Positions 17,174 through 26,267 of a stretch of 46,939 nt of DNA are shown in pieces; within the stretch, counting starts at the first letter, position 1, and each line of letters opens with the position of its first letter. Source of the stretch: an uncultured Myxococcales bacterium (lineage in GTDB: Bacteria > Myxococcota_A > UBA9042 > CAIXZC01); NCBI GenBank assembly GCA_903895725.1, contig CAITUV010000045.1, positions 1-46,939 of the forward strand, written 5' to 3'. The position numbers and the translations under genes were made by a program. Below the pieces are notes generated by a model. That model had not been told where the DNA came from. It saw only the letters and a list, made by a program, of their open reading frames with translations, and searched no databases.

Positions 17174-18781
17174 ATGAAGAAGTCATTGGCGCGTGGTCTG
17201 AAGTCTGTCGTAGTGGTGCTGGCGGCATCGATCTCCATGGCGGCCGGGCTCGGCTGCGACGGAGTGGACATGGGGGCAAACGACAACGAGGAGCAGGTCG
17301 GAAGGCAGGAACGCGGCCGTGATGCAGGCTGGTACTGGAGCGAGAATGAGACCGACGAAGAGGGGAACGTGGTGGCCTGGGAATACCACCCGTTCTACTC
17401 GGACGTGATCCTGTCCCCGGACGGCCTCAACCTGCTGGCCATGGTTCCCGTCCCCGGCCCCGACAAGGGATACTCCGAACCCGGGATGATCCTGGCGGTC
17501 CAGCCGCTTCCGTTCGGCACCAAGAGGCTGTTCCCGGAAGTGAAGGACATCATCCGCCTCAACTTCTCCCCGTCGGGGGACCGCGCCTATGCCATCGGCA
17601 AGGGTGGACTCACACTCTCGGAGATCAACCTGCGCAGCTACGAAGTGCTCCGGACCCTGGACCTCCCCGGGGTCTTTTCCGTCGTGGACGTCACTCCGGA
17701 CGGGGCCTACGTGGTGCTCAGCAACCTCATGCTCGGCGACTGGGCCGACATGGCCTACGGTCCGTCCACCCAGGCATGCACCGGCTTCGACTTCGGCAAC
17801 GGCGGGAAACTCCTCAACCACTGCCAGGTCGCCGTGGTGAAGGTCGCCACGGGCGAGGTGAAGAGCCATACGCTGCCCTACCTCCTGCGGGACATCGACT
17901 TCTCCCCCGTCGGCGGCGAGATCCTGTTCACCTACTCCTACTATGAAGAGACCCAGACCCAGTTCCTGCCCCACGCGGTCGTCGAGTTCTACTCACCTGC
18001 GGACAACCTGTTCGTCAGCAAGACCGACTTCCCCAACTGTGCGGACGAGCTGGTCGTCGACTCGACCCGAAAGATGGCCCTGCTGAGCCCCACCACCTGC
18101 GTGACTCCGACCAAGCAGGAGATGGAGCAGAAGCAGCACGACCCCATCTCCGTCATCGATCTCGAGAAGCGCTCGTTCGTGAAGAACCTCCCGGGGTTCG
18201 GTCCCGTGGTCGTTGCTTCGGACGGGTCGCGGGCCGTCGGCTTCACCCGCAAAGCCAACATGCTCTCCGACTGGAACTACACGCTCCAGAACAGCGAGAT
18301 CGGCCTCATCGTCGTGGACCTCGACACGCTCTCGTGGAAGGTCATGGACTACGGCGACGACATCCCGACCTACACCCTCTCTCCCGACGGCAAGAACCTG
18401 TTCGTGTACGCGGAGACGGACAATGCCCGCAGACCCCGGGGGGAGGGATTCCAGGCTCTCGATCCGTCCGAAGGCATCATCCAGGTCACGCTCGAGACCC
18501 TGGCCTGGAAGACCCTTGCCAAGAGCGCCCAGATCGAGATGACCCGGTTCGTCTGGACCGACGATGGCAGCACCATGTACTTCTTCAGCAACAAGGGACT
18601 CTTCGAGCTCGACGCGGCAAGCGGCCAGATCTCCCCCATTGCCATCTTCGGCACGCCCACGCTCATGAACCTGAGGCCGCAGCAGGACTTTCTCGTGCTG
18701 GGGGAAGCGCTGGAGCCCACGTTCTACCTGCTCGACATTGCCAACGGGCTCAAGCCGACCATCCTGTCCATGGGCCTCTGA
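17174..18781 (+). CDS. Exported beta-propeller (TolB/WD40-like) protein, probable lipoprotein
   Basis: This is a 535-residue protein. ATG 17174 follows GGAGGA with a 6-base spacer. The N-terminus is a signal sequence (K2-K3, then V12-V15) with Cys28 in A-G-L-G-C. This is not a perfect lipobox, so lipidation is likely but not certain. If Cys28 is the lipidated residue, Asp follows at +2, unlike every other lipoprotein in the window; in E. coli that would keep it in the inner membrane. The body has repeated S-P-D-G / S-P-S-G / T-P-D-G turns spaced about 45-60 residues apart, typical of a beta-propeller. No catalytic motif is seen. A ligand- or protein-binding role is possible but unproven. It is a single-gene unit, divergent from the cyclase. 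Confidence 0.8.
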   Translation: MKKSLARGLKSVVVVLAASISMAAGLGCDGVDMGANDNEEQVGRQERGRDAGWYWSENETDEEGNVVAWEYHPFYSDVILSPDGLNLLAMVPVPGPDKGYSEPGMILAVQPLPFGTKRLFPEVKDIIRLNFSPSGDRAYAIGKGGLTLSEINLRSYEVLRTLDLPGVFSVVDVTPDGAYVVLSNLMLGDWADMAYGPSTQACTGFDFGNGGKLLNHCQVAVVKVATGEVKSHTLPYLLRDIDFSPVGGEILFTYSYYEETQTQFLPHAVVEFYSPADNLFVSKTDFPNCADELVVDSTRKMALLSPTTCVTPTKQEMEQKQHDPISVIDLEKRSFVKNLPGFGPVVVASDGSRAVGFTRKANMLSDWNYTLQNSEIGLIVVDLDTLSWKVMDYGDDIPTYTLSPDGKNLFVYAETDNARRPRGEGFQALDPSEGIIQVTLETLAWKTLAKSAQIEMTRFVWTDDGSTMYFFSNKGLFELDAASGQISPIAIFGTPTLMNLRPQQDFLVLGEALEPTFYLLDIANGLKPTILSMGL

Positions 18782-18959
18782 GATCGGAGATCCTCCGCGG
18801 TTGCCCCTCCCGCGTGGTCGGGGCTGTGTGCCGCAAGCATGGGTTGCCGGTGTGATTGCCGCTTCACCGGTTCCTGCTTCGCTCCGGAGGCCGAATTGAC
18901 GGCCCGTCCCGGCACTGGCCACCCCGCCTGATCCTGGCCCCCCCTCCTGAACAAGACCC

Positions 18960-18988
18960 TTGAACAATCCCGCGGTTGCTGCTAACCA
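18960..18988 (+). promoter_or_regulatory. Candidate promoter of the aldolase gene
   Basis: TTGAAC (18960-18965) and TAACCA (18983-18988) are 17 bases apart. The -35 matches consensus at 4 of 6; the -10 is weak. It lies 54 bases before the aldolase ATG. Confidence 0.3.
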
Positions 18989-19042
18989 TGTCTGCGTCAA
19001 CTTCAGGAGCAGGGTACCGCCCCGAGCGGAAAGGAGGAATTC

Positions 19043-20008
19043 ATGACCGTCAGCTACAAGAAAATCGGGTTGGTCAACACGAGGGAGATGTTCGCCAAGG
19101 CCGTCGCAGGCGGCTACGCGATTCCCGCGTACAACTTCAACAACATGGAGCAGCTCCAGGCCATCATCCAGGCCTGTGTCGAGGTCAAGTCGCCCGTGAT
19201 CCTCCAGGTCTCGTCCGGTGCGCGCAAGTATGCGAACCAGACCCTGCTGCGCTACATGGCCGAAGGTGCGGTCGAGTACGCCAAGGAGCTGGGCGGCAAC
19301 ATCCCCATCTGCCTGCACCTCGACCACGGCGATACGTTCGAGCTGTGCAAGTCCTGCATCGAGACCGGGTTCAGCTCGGTCATGATCGACGGCAGCCACC
19401 ACCCCTACGACAAAAACGTGGAGCTGACCCGCCAGGTCGTCGAGTATGCCCACCAGTACGATGTGACGGTCGAGGGCGAGCTCGGCGTGCTGGCCGGCAT
19501 CGAGGACGAGGTCAAGGCCGAGCAGCACACCTACACACGCCCCGAGGAAGTGCAGGACTTCGTCTCCCGCACCGGCGTCGACAGCCTCGCCATCTCCATC
19601 GGAACCAGCCACGGTGCGTACAAGTTCAAGCCCGGTACCAACCCCAAGATCCGGCTCGACATCCTCCACGAGATCGAGAAGCGCATCCCGGGCTTCCCCA
19701 TCGTGCTCCACGGCAGCTCGTCCGTGCCCCTCGAGATCGTCGCCATGGTCAACCAGTTTGGTGGCAAGCTCAAGGACGCCGTCGGCATCCCCGAGGAGCA
19801 GCTCCGGGAAGCCGCCCGCAGCGCAGTCTGCAAGATCAACATCGACTCAGATGGCCGCCTGGCCATGACGGCCGCCATCCGCAAGGTCTTCGTCGAGAAG
19901 CCGGACGAATTCGACCCGCGCAAGTATCTCGGCCCCGCCCGCGATGCGCTCAAGAACCTCTACAAGCACAAGTGCGTTGCCGTGCTCGGCAGCGCGGGTC
20001 AGGCGTAG
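19043..20008 (+). CDS. fba: Class II fructose-bisphosphate aldolase
   Basis: This is a 321-residue cytoplasmic enzyme. It cleaves fructose 1,6-bisphosphate to dihydroxyacetone phosphate and glyceraldehyde 3-phosphate in glycolysis, and does the reverse in gluconeogenesis. ATG 19043 has an excellent AAAGGAGG five bases upstream. Class II zinc-site motifs are present: H-L-D-H-G at 92-96, the V-E-G-E-L-G loop, S-H-G-A-Y-K, and L-H-G-S-S with the final His. The phosphate-binding I-N-I-D-S-D follows. Length and motifs are complete. The gene is monocistronic, between a propeller gene and a repeat-rich gap. Confidence 0.95.
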   Translation: MTVSYKKIGLVNTREMFAKAVAGGYAIPAYNFNNMEQLQAIIQACVEVKSPVILQVSSGARKYANQTLLRYMAEGAVEYAKELGGNIPICLHLDHGDTFELCKSCIETGFSSVMIDGSHHPYDKNVELTRQVVEYAHQYDVTVEGELGVLAGIEDEVKAEQHTYTRPEEVQDFVSRTGVDSLAISIGTSHGAYKFKPGTNPKIRLDILHEIEKRIPGFPIVLHGSSSVPLEIVAMVNQFGGKLKDAVGIPEEQLREAARSAVCKINIDSDGRLAMTAAIRKVFVEKPDEFDPRKYLGPARDALKNLYKHKCVAVLGSAGQA

Positions 20009-20100
20009 GAAGAACACGGGGCTGGGGGCCCGGCGGTCGGGGTTCGGGAAAGAACGGGGAAAAACCCTGAATGCGGGGGCCCGCGCGTTGAAGATGTCAC

Positions 20101-20208
20101 GTTGGTGCGGGCAACCCGACGGCCGATGCACCGAACGAGCCGTTGGTGCGGGCAACCCGACGGCCGATGCACCGAACGAGCCGTTGGTGCGGGCAACCCG
20201 ACGGCCGA
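20101..20208 (+). repeat. 41-bp tandem repeat, 2.6 copies
   Basis: Units 20101-20141 and 20142-20182 are identical, and 20183-20208 repeats the first 26 bases. A degenerate piece (gttgctgcgggcaatgccg) recurs at 20260-20278. Each full unit contains GGTGC and GCACC about 20 bases apart, so each could fold into a small hairpin. Confidence 0.9.
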
Positions 20209-20287
20209 GGCGCTTGAGGCGAGTCCGTCACATCGGCTGCCCTGTGCGCCAGCATACCCGTTGCTGCGGGCAATGCCGTCCTTGGCT

Positions 20288-20341
20288 TCCCCCTCCAGGG
20301 GGAGGATCCCCGCCGGCACCGGCCGGCGGGGCCGAGGGGGA
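20288..20341. repeat. Nested palindrome, extragenic element or terminator
   Basis: TCCCCCTC (20288-20295) pairs with GAGGGGGA (20334-20341). Inside it CCCCGCCGG (20308-20316) pairs with CCGGCGGGG (20323-20331) around a 6-base loop. The inner 9-bp stem is all G-C. It lies 280 bases after the aldolase stop, far for a simple terminator, and has the look of a dispersed palindromic element. Confidence 0.6.
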
Positions 20342-20620
20342 CAGCTCGCTTCCCTGGAATCGTTGGCCGACCGACTGCCAGCGATTCTGGCGAAACTACC
20401 AGCCCCACCGCTCGCCCGCCTTCGCCGAGGCTCCGGCGTGGCTCGCGCCTCCCGAGGGAGGCTACAAGCACGGCAGTGGGAATCCCCGTGACTTGACAGG
20501 CGCACAGTTCAGCCGATACGTCCTCCAGGCATTCTGCGGCGGCACATCCGCACACCGCACCCACGGCACATCCATACGCAGCGTCGGCGGCACACCAGCC
20601 CCCTCACTGATGGCCGGTGG

Positions 20621-21436
20621 CTAAGCAGAGGCAGGCGGCATTGCTCCCGGGGTCCCCCCAATCCGGTCGGCAAGGTCCCGGATCTGGCATCGCCAATCCT
20701 CGGCGTGTCGGGAGGCCTCCCGAAGAGCCGTTGCCGCGGAGGGGAAGCCCCTCGATAGCGCTGCGGCCAGCCGCGACACCGATGCCGGGTAGAAGTTGAG
20801 CGGATCGAAGTCGACCCGGCTGGCCCCTCTCGCCCGCACCTCGGTCACCATCCGGGACAGAGTCTGCGGATCGTCCGCCACACCCGGGATCAGCGGGGCC
20901 AGGAACACCCAGGTCGAGATCCCGGTTGCAGCCACCTTCTCGAGCGCAGCCAGCCTGGCGGACGGCGCCGAGGCCCCCGGTTCGAGGACCTCGGCCATCT
21001 CGTCGGACAGCGTCGTGAGACTGAACCCCACGCTGGCCCGCTGCCGTCCGTCCAGATCCCGGAACCGCCGCAGCACGTCCAGGTCCCGCACGACGAGGTC
21101 GGACTTGGTCAGGATCGACACCTCCATGTCGGTATCGACCAGGAGCCGCAGGCAGCTCCGAGTCAGTCCCAGGCGAGCCTCCTCAGGCTGGTAAGCGTCC
21201 GTGACCGACGAGAGCACTACGGTACCGGATCGGATCCGGCGCAGCTGGCGCGCCAGCACCTTGTCCACGTTCTCCTTGGGCAAGGCGTAGCTGCCCCAGG
21301 GGTCGTGGATTCCGGTGAAGCGGCTCATGAACGACGCGTAGCAGTACACACAGGCATGCCGGCATCCCAGGTACGGATTCAAGCACCAGTCCACCCCGGG
21401 GATCCCGGAGCGATTCAGTGCGGTTCGGCACTCCAT
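20621..21436 (-). CDS. Radical SAM protein, spore-photoproduct-lyase-like
   Basis: This is a 271-residue protein. ATG 21436 has GAGG five bases upstream; a GTG two codons earlier is the alternative. The 4Fe-4S site C-R-H-A-C-V-Y-C (Cys25, Cys29, Cys32) has the CxxxCxxC spacing of radical SAM enzymes and is preceded by N-P-Y-L-G, as in the SplB-like/Rv2578c group. S-S-V-T-D-A-Y-Q-P-E and I-L-T-K-S match further conserved strands of that group. It should cleave S-adenosylmethionine to start a radical reaction in the cytoplasm. The substrate is unknown. Most members of this group outside spore formers have no proven role. It stands alone, divergent from the lipoprotein operon. Confidence 0.88.
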   Translation of the reverse strand: MECRTALNRSGIPGVDWCLNPYLGCRHACVYCYASFMSRFTGIHDPWGSYALPKENVDKVLARQLRRIRSGTVVLSSVTDAYQPEEARLGLTRSCLRLLVDTDMEVSILTKSDLVVRDLDVLRRFRDLDGRQRASVGFSLTTLSDEMAEVLEPGASAPSARLAALEKVAATGISTWVFLAPLIPGVADDPQTLSRMVTEVRARGASRVDFDPLNFYPASVSRLAAALSRGFPSAATALREASRHAEDWRCQIRDLADRIGGTPGAMPPASA

Positions 21437-21533
21437 GAACACCTCGACACGCCCGGTCGGCCGGACCTGCGCAGACTACCAGAGGCGGTGAGAGGATGCC
21501 AGGGAGCCGTGCGCCGCACGCGGGCGCCAGCGC

Positions 21534-21562
21534 TTGACATCCTCCCGGTGCGGGCGTCTACT
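21534..21562 (+). promoter_or_regulatory. Promoter of the three-lipoprotein operon
   Basis: A perfect TTGACA (21534-21539) and TCTACT (21557-21562, 4 of 6) are 17 bases apart. The start would be near 21569, giving a leader of about 17 bases that still contains the GGAGAGG at 21573-21579. Confidence 0.55.
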
Positions 21563-21585
21563 TGGCCTTGCTGGAGAGGTGCGGC

Positions 21586-23721
21586 ATGTGGGTCGTGAAT
21601 GGAAGGTGGGCCGCCTTTGTGGGCCTTCTGGGGGCAATAGCGCTTGCCTCCGGCTGCGCGGGAGGAACCGGAGAGACCGTGCCGCTCGAGGACGTCAAGG
21701 GCGAGCTCCCGGATGCCGACGACAAGCAGGTCGCATTCGATGCCCTGCTCCAAGACGTCCACCTGGAAGTATCGTTGCGGGGCGGCTGGTTCGCCCGAGT
21801 CTCCATCTGGTCGGACAAACGCTCCGTCGTGGCTTCGTGGTGGGGGGTCCAGGGGCCGATTCTCGACGTCGGCTACTCGGCAAACGGCGTGGGACCGGCA
21901 TGGCAGTGCCAGCCCCAGATCCAGGCAAACAGCCCGTATCCACCGGACAGCGGGCACTGCGTTTCGCTGACCCGGAAGTGCACCTGCACCGAGGACGGGA
22001 AGCGCTGCGACTGTGCGGCCGAGCTCCCGGAAGTGCCGGACAACCTCTATGTCTTCCCCTCCACAGAGATGGCGAACGGCGGCGGACAGGAGGGGTGGAA
22101 CGTATCCGAAGCTGGAGTCGTCCTCCCGGTCGAGAACGCATCCGCAGCGGTCGTGAAGTTCGTGGACTTCGTGGTCCCCCAGCTCTTCGTTCTGTGCGAG
22201 GGAGACAGTGCCTCCTTCTCCTGGGTCTCCGCCGAGGGGCTCGACATCCTCCTGGCCCAGCAGTTCACCTCCGAGGTGGTGCTGTACCGGGAAAAGGCCC
22301 TCGGCTACCAGGAGGAGAAGTCGTACGACTATGGCCAGGACTTCTGCTTCCAGGAGTCCGTGCCCAACCCCGGCGACGGGCTGTTCCAGTATGACCTGTC
22401 GTTCGACAGTCTTGCGCCCTGCGGCACGGAGGACACGGTCATCTTCCGCCCGACGGCCTATCGGGAGTTCTCCACCGAGGGGCGTTTTGCCGAGGGAAGC
22501 TTCGTGCACGCCGGCGTCGCGTCTCCCGGGTTCCCGGTGGAGCCGACGGTGGGGTGCGGCCCGGCAGTCTACCCTCCCTGGCCGGGGATGACCGGGCCGG
22601 TACCGCTCGCGCTCACCTACCCATCCGGAGGGCCATTCCAGCCGCCCCAGTACTTCTCGGGCGGAAACCTGCGTCTCCTGGCACCGCTCGAAGGCGGCTT
22701 CTTCGTCCAGTGGGTGCTGCACAAGAACGACTACACTGACTGGGCCCGCTACCTCGAAGCATCGGGAACGTTCGGCTACATCCAGGACACGCCTGCAGCC
22801 ATTCATCAGGCGGTCGACGGAACCTGGGTGGGGGTGAGCCGGCAGTATCCCAAGGTCTACCGCAGGCTGGACGACGATTCCTGGCTGATCACCGAGGAGC
22901 TCTTCGCCGACCCCGAAGAGCCCATGCCGGGGAACGACTTTCGGATGATTGCGGTCGTGGAGACCGAAGGCCAGGTCGTGGGGCTATTGTCCAACTACAA
23001 GGAAGGAAGCCTGCTCCTTCTCTCCCCCCTCGGCAGGCCGGTCATCCCCAACGGAACGCTCTGCCCCGACGGCGGAGCACCGCCCACGCTCACCGAGGCC
23101 AATATCCGGATGACAGCGGTGGAAGAGGTCGACGGGGAGCCCGAGCCGACCGCGCCTTCGGTCCGCCTCCGCACGGTCTGCATGAAGGAGGATGAAGCCT
23201 TCGCCCTGTACGACACGGCAGTCGAACTGGCAACCGGCGAGGGCCAGACGAAGGTGGCCATGGACTGGCAGGATCTCCCGAAGGATTACTGGGAGTATGA
23301 CCTGGGCGTGCAGCCCCACTGCTTCGACGATGACCTCGTGGTCTGGCAGTCCCGCACCAAGGACGGGAAGCTCAACGTCCGGGCGTACAAGGCTGAGCCG
23401 GGCCGGACTGCGGAGGGGCTGGTCCTCGAGGCTTCGGTACCCTGCCAGGAGCCCTCCCCGCACCCGGAGATCGACCGCCGGGGAGACGAGCTGTTCGTCG
23501 CATGGCCCAATGCGGCCAGCGGAGTACCGTCGGATGCAGGCATCCCCCGGCAGCCGGTAGTCGCCCGGTTGTCGCTGGCGGGCGAGGAGACGCAGGTAGG
23601 CACACTGCCGACTCCCCCGGTCCGCCCCGACCACGTCCGTGCCGGCCGGGACCAAGACGGCAAGCTGCACGTGTTCGCCATCGGTGCCGGCCTCGAAACC
23701 TACTGGTACAGGGAGGAGTAG
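21586..23721 (+). CDS. Lipoprotein of unknown function, first of a three-gene operon
   Basis: This is a 711-residue protein. ATG 21586 is preceded by GGAGAGG. The signal ends L-A-S-G-C (Cys24), a slightly unusual lipobox. After a short acidic segment the body has a Cys cluster near residues 105-145 (C-T-C-T-E-D-G-K-R-C-D-C), then Gly/Trp/Tyr-rich strands with Y-P-K-V-Y-R-R-L and recurring aromatic-Asp turns that suggest beta-propeller blades. No catalytic signature was found. The next gene begins two bases after its stop, with its ribosome-binding site inside this gene's last codons. I infer surface location and a structural or binding role only. Confidence 0.8.
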   Translation: MWVVNGRWAAFVGLLGAIALASGCAGGTGETVPLEDVKGELPDADDKQVAFDALLQDVHLEVSLRGGWFARVSIWSDKRSVVASWWGVQGPILDVGYSANGVGPAWQCQPQIQANSPYPPDSGHCVSLTRKCTCTEDGKRCDCAAELPEVPDNLYVFPSTEMANGGGQEGWNVSEAGVVLPVENASAAVVKFVDFVVPQLFVLCEGDSASFSWVSAEGLDILLAQQFTSEVVLYREKALGYQEEKSYDYGQDFCFQESVPNPGDGLFQYDLSFDSLAPCGTEDTVIFRPTAYREFSTEGRFAEGSFVHAGVASPGFPVEPTVGCGPAVYPPWPGMTGPVPLALTYPSGGPFQPPQYFSGGNLRLLAPLEGGFFVQWVLHKNDYTDWARYLEASGTFGYIQDTPAAIHQAVDGTWVGVSRQYPKVYRRLDDDSWLITEELFADPEEPMPGNDFRMIAVVETEGQVVGLLSNYKEGSLLLLSPLGRPVIPNGTLCPDGGAPPTLTEANIRMTAVEEVDGEPEPTAPSVRLRTVCMKEDEAFALYDTAVELATGEGQTKVAMDWQDLPKDYWEYDLGVQPHCFDDDLVVWQSRTKDGKLNVRAYKAEPGRTAEGLVLEASVPCQEPSPHPEIDRRGDELFVAWPNAASGVPSDAGIPRQPVVARLSLAGEETQVGTLPTPPVRPDHVRAGRDQDGKLHVFAIGAGLETYWYREE

Positions 23722-23723
23722 GC

Positions 23724-26267
23724 ATGCGCATCCGGTGCTCAAGCCTCCTCGTCCTTCCCGTGCTGCTGATGTCGGCATGCAGCGAGAATTCGGGAGGCTA
23801 TCCCGAAATCGAGATCAAGGGGGTCATGGTACTGAAGTTCCCGGAGACGACCGACCCGGCCCCGGTTCCTCTCCTCATGGCCTATGCGGAAACCGGAACC
23901 CCGGTGGCGGGACCTCCGGTCAACGGGCTCGGCCCGGGAGAAACACTTCGGCTCCAGCTCGCGACGGCGGACAACAAGGACCTGACTGCGGAGGCGTCGT
24001 TCGAGTCGTCCGCCCCCGCCGTGGTCAGGGTGGAGGACGGCGGGAAGCTGGTCGGCGTGGCCCCGGGTACCGCCACCGTCTGCGGCCGCAAGGGAGCTGT
24101 GGAGGCGTGCCAGATCTTCGTGGTGGGCCGCATGCTTCGGCACTACAGCAGCTCCAGCACGGCCGGCGTCTGGCGGAAGGACAGCGTGGTCACCCCCGAA
24201 GGACGGGTGGTCACGACCGGCACGGACGGGCAGGCATGGTTCAACCTCGAGGGCTCCGCATCGAATTGGCACGCGATCGCGGACCTGTCCGGAAGCCGAA
24301 TCCTTGATGCCGACACGTGGGAGCTCTTCGACCTGGCCTCCGGCAAACGGTTCAAGGCGCCCCAGGGGACGCTCGGCGGCGACGAGCACTACATCTATGC
24401 CTACTCCTTTGCCGCACACGGGGACGGCACGACGTTTGCCTACTTCCCGTCGACCCTGCAGAGGGTCTTCATGGGTGTCTGCGGCCCGGAATCCTGCCCG
24501 GAGACACTGGAGGTCACTCCGGAGTGCATGCCCGAGGGAGACGACTGGAAGTACGCGTTCGGAGCCTCCCTGGCCCCGGACGGGTCGGCCGTGGCCGTAG
24601 CCCTCTGGACCGAGGAGGCGGGCCTTGCCCTGCACGCGGTCTCCCCGGATACCGGTGATTGCACACTGCTGTGGAAGAGCGGACCGGACGTCGAAAAGCC
24701 GGGCACCGGGCTCTACCCCACATTCTCCCCCGATGGCCGGAGCGTGGCGCTCCAGGCCCTGGCCGGGCTGGTCATCACGCCGGCGGACACGGGGGACGGC
24801 CAGCCTCTCCTGCTGCCGGACCTCCACACCAACGGGTTCCCCGGGTTCTCGCCCGATTCCCGATATGTCTACACGTCGTCGAACGCAGGGTCAGGGGGAG
24901 CCGCGACACTCGTCGACACGGTCACGGGAATCGCCGTGTCCCTCCCGGACGGAGGAGCGTGGACCCCCTGGAACACCCTCCACTTCGCCACCGACGATGA
25001 TGCCTTCGAGTACCTGCCGGACACGTACGAGATGCTCCCGTCCCGCGTGTTCCACCGCCTCTACGATCGAATGAAGGGGGCGCCGCAAGCCGGCCTGCTC
25101 CGACTGGATGCGCCCGTCGGTCTCCCTCCGTTCGACAAGGACCATCAGAGCGAGGAATTCCAGTGGCTCGGCCCGCCCGACCTCCAGGGGACGGCCATGA
25201 AGAAGGCCGCAGAGCCCCCCGGGCACTTCCTGGCCTACCTGAAGAGCGTGGCGTATGCGAACACCGGTATCGAAGGCGGCTACGCCCGGGTCTTCGTCGA
25301 CGTCCACGACCTCGCCGGCGGCCACCATTCGTCCGTCATGCCGGGCAACCAGGACGTGACCGCGTTCGACGTGGCCGAAACCGGGGTGCTCTTCCTGGCA
25401 ACGACCCCCTCCGGCTACCTGCTCGTTTCGGACGTGAGGCAGAAGACCTGGTCCGTGCTGGCCGCAGGCATCCACGGGCCGATCGTGGCAGCCAGGGACG
25501 GGTCCGCGGTCGCTGCCGCCGGGCCCGGGGGCCAGACCGTCGTCTGGGCCACGCACGACGGTGCCGAGCTCTACCGATCGTTCGAGGCCATCGCCGCATG
25601 TCCGCTGCCTGAGGGCACCGGCGTCGTTGCGGCCATGGCCGACGGCCGCATCCTCCAGGTCACCCCGCAGGGACAGGAGACCCTCCTAGCAGATAGCGGG
25701 CTCAGGCCGGAGCCGAACGAGCAGCCGGTCCGCACCCACTGGGGGTGGGACTGCATGAACCTCCTCCAGCTCGAACCTTACGGCAGTGCCGTGCTGACCC
25801 GATTGTTGGACCACGAGTCGTTCCTGATCGCCGGCGACATTCCGGGCGACAAGCTCTACGCCGGCATCGCCCGCGACGGGTCTGCCTACGCCATCACCTC
25901 TCAGACGTCCACGATCGGTTCCGAGGTGAGCGGCCTCCTGAAGCCCACGGTGGACCTCATCGAGGTCTACGTCGGAACGGCCCCGGACTGGAAGCCGAAG
26001 AAGCTGTTCCATGCCGTGGAATTCGCCAACGGCGATGCCAACTCCGGAGTGTCCCAGACGTTCCTGTCGCCGGCCATCTGGCCCGGAGGGCGCCGGCTCG
26101 CAGTCCCGATGCGGGTCAGCATCGTGGACGTGACGCACACGAGCCTGGGCATCCACGCCATGATGGCCGACTACCTGCACCTGTACCTGGTGGACCGGGA
26201 CGATGAGACCATCACCCACCTCGGGCAGCTCGACGCGCCGGGCGATGACATCGTGAGGATCCGATGA
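23724..26267 (+). CDS. Lipoprotein with Ig-like domain and TolB-like propeller
   Basis: This is an 847-residue protein. ATG 23724 follows GGGAGGAG, which overlaps the end of the preceding gene; the frame is open upstream but lacks a signal. The lipobox is L-M-S-A-C (Cys19). About residues 70-140 form a Big_2-like Ig domain (V-V-R-V-E-D-G-G-K-L-V-G-V-A-P-G-T). The rest has repeated S-P-D-G-R / S-P-D-S-R-Y and D-G-S-A-V-A turns, as in TolB/WD40-type propellers. Its stop overlaps the start of the next gene in ATGA. The function is unknown; the propeller may bind a partner protein or glycan. Confidence 0.82.
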   Translation: MRIRCSSLLVLPVLLMSACSENSGGYPEIEIKGVMVLKFPETTDPAPVPLLMAYAETGTPVAGPPVNGLGPGETLRLQLATADNKDLTAEASFESSAPAVVRVEDGGKLVGVAPGTATVCGRKGAVEACQIFVVGRMLRHYSSSSTAGVWRKDSVVTPEGRVVTTGTDGQAWFNLEGSASNWHAIADLSGSRILDADTWELFDLASGKRFKAPQGTLGGDEHYIYAYSFAAHGDGTTFAYFPSTLQRVFMGVCGPESCPETLEVTPECMPEGDDWKYAFGASLAPDGSAVAVALWTEEAGLALHAVSPDTGDCTLLWKSGPDVEKPGTGLYPTFSPDGRSVALQALAGLVITPADTGDGQPLLLPDLHTNGFPGFSPDSRYVYTSSNAGSGGAATLVDTVTGIAVSLPDGGAWTPWNTLHFATDDDAFEYLPDTYEMLPSRVFHRLYDRMKGAPQAGLLRLDAPVGLPPFDKDHQSEEFQWLGPPDLQGTAMKKAAEPPGHFLAYLKSVAYANTGIEGGYARVFVDVHDLAGGHHSSVMPGNQDVTAFDVAETGVLFLATTPSGYLLVSDVRQKTWSVLAAGIHGPIVAARDGSAVAAAGPGGQTVVWATHDGAELYRSFEAIAACPLPEGTGVVAAMADGRILQVTPQGQETLLADSGLRPEPNEQPVRTHWGWDCMNLLQLEPYGSAVLTRLLDHESFLIAGDIPGDKLYAGIARDGSAYAITSQTSTIGSEVSGLLKPTVDLIEVYVGTAPDWKPKKLFHAVEFANGDANSGVSQTFLSPAIWPGGRRLAVPMRVSIVDVTHTSLGIHAMMADYLHLYLVDRDDETITHLGQLDAPGDDIVRIR

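Larger units (their letters stand above)
20009..20620. other. Non-coding gap with repeats
   Basis: This 612-base gap is the longest non-coding stretch of the window. It holds a 41-bp tandem repeat (20101-20208) and a nested palindrome (20288-20341). The open frames across it have no ribosome-binding site and read through the repeats with low-complexity Arg/Pro/Gly translations, so I call no gene. The part from 20342 to 20620 has no feature I can name. Confidence 0.6.

Noticed and set aside
20101..20208. CRISPR array in the 20 kb gap
   Set aside because: The units abut directly, there are no unique spacers, and no cas genes are nearby.
19944..20624. 226-codon plus-strand frame across the repeat-rich gap
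   Set aside because: It begins inside the aldolase gene, reads through repeats and a palindrome, has no ribosome-binding site and no recognisable domain.
21415..22806. 463-codon minus-strand frame over the first operon lipoprotein
   Set aside because: Antisense shadow of a gene with a promoter, ribosome-binding site and signal peptide.
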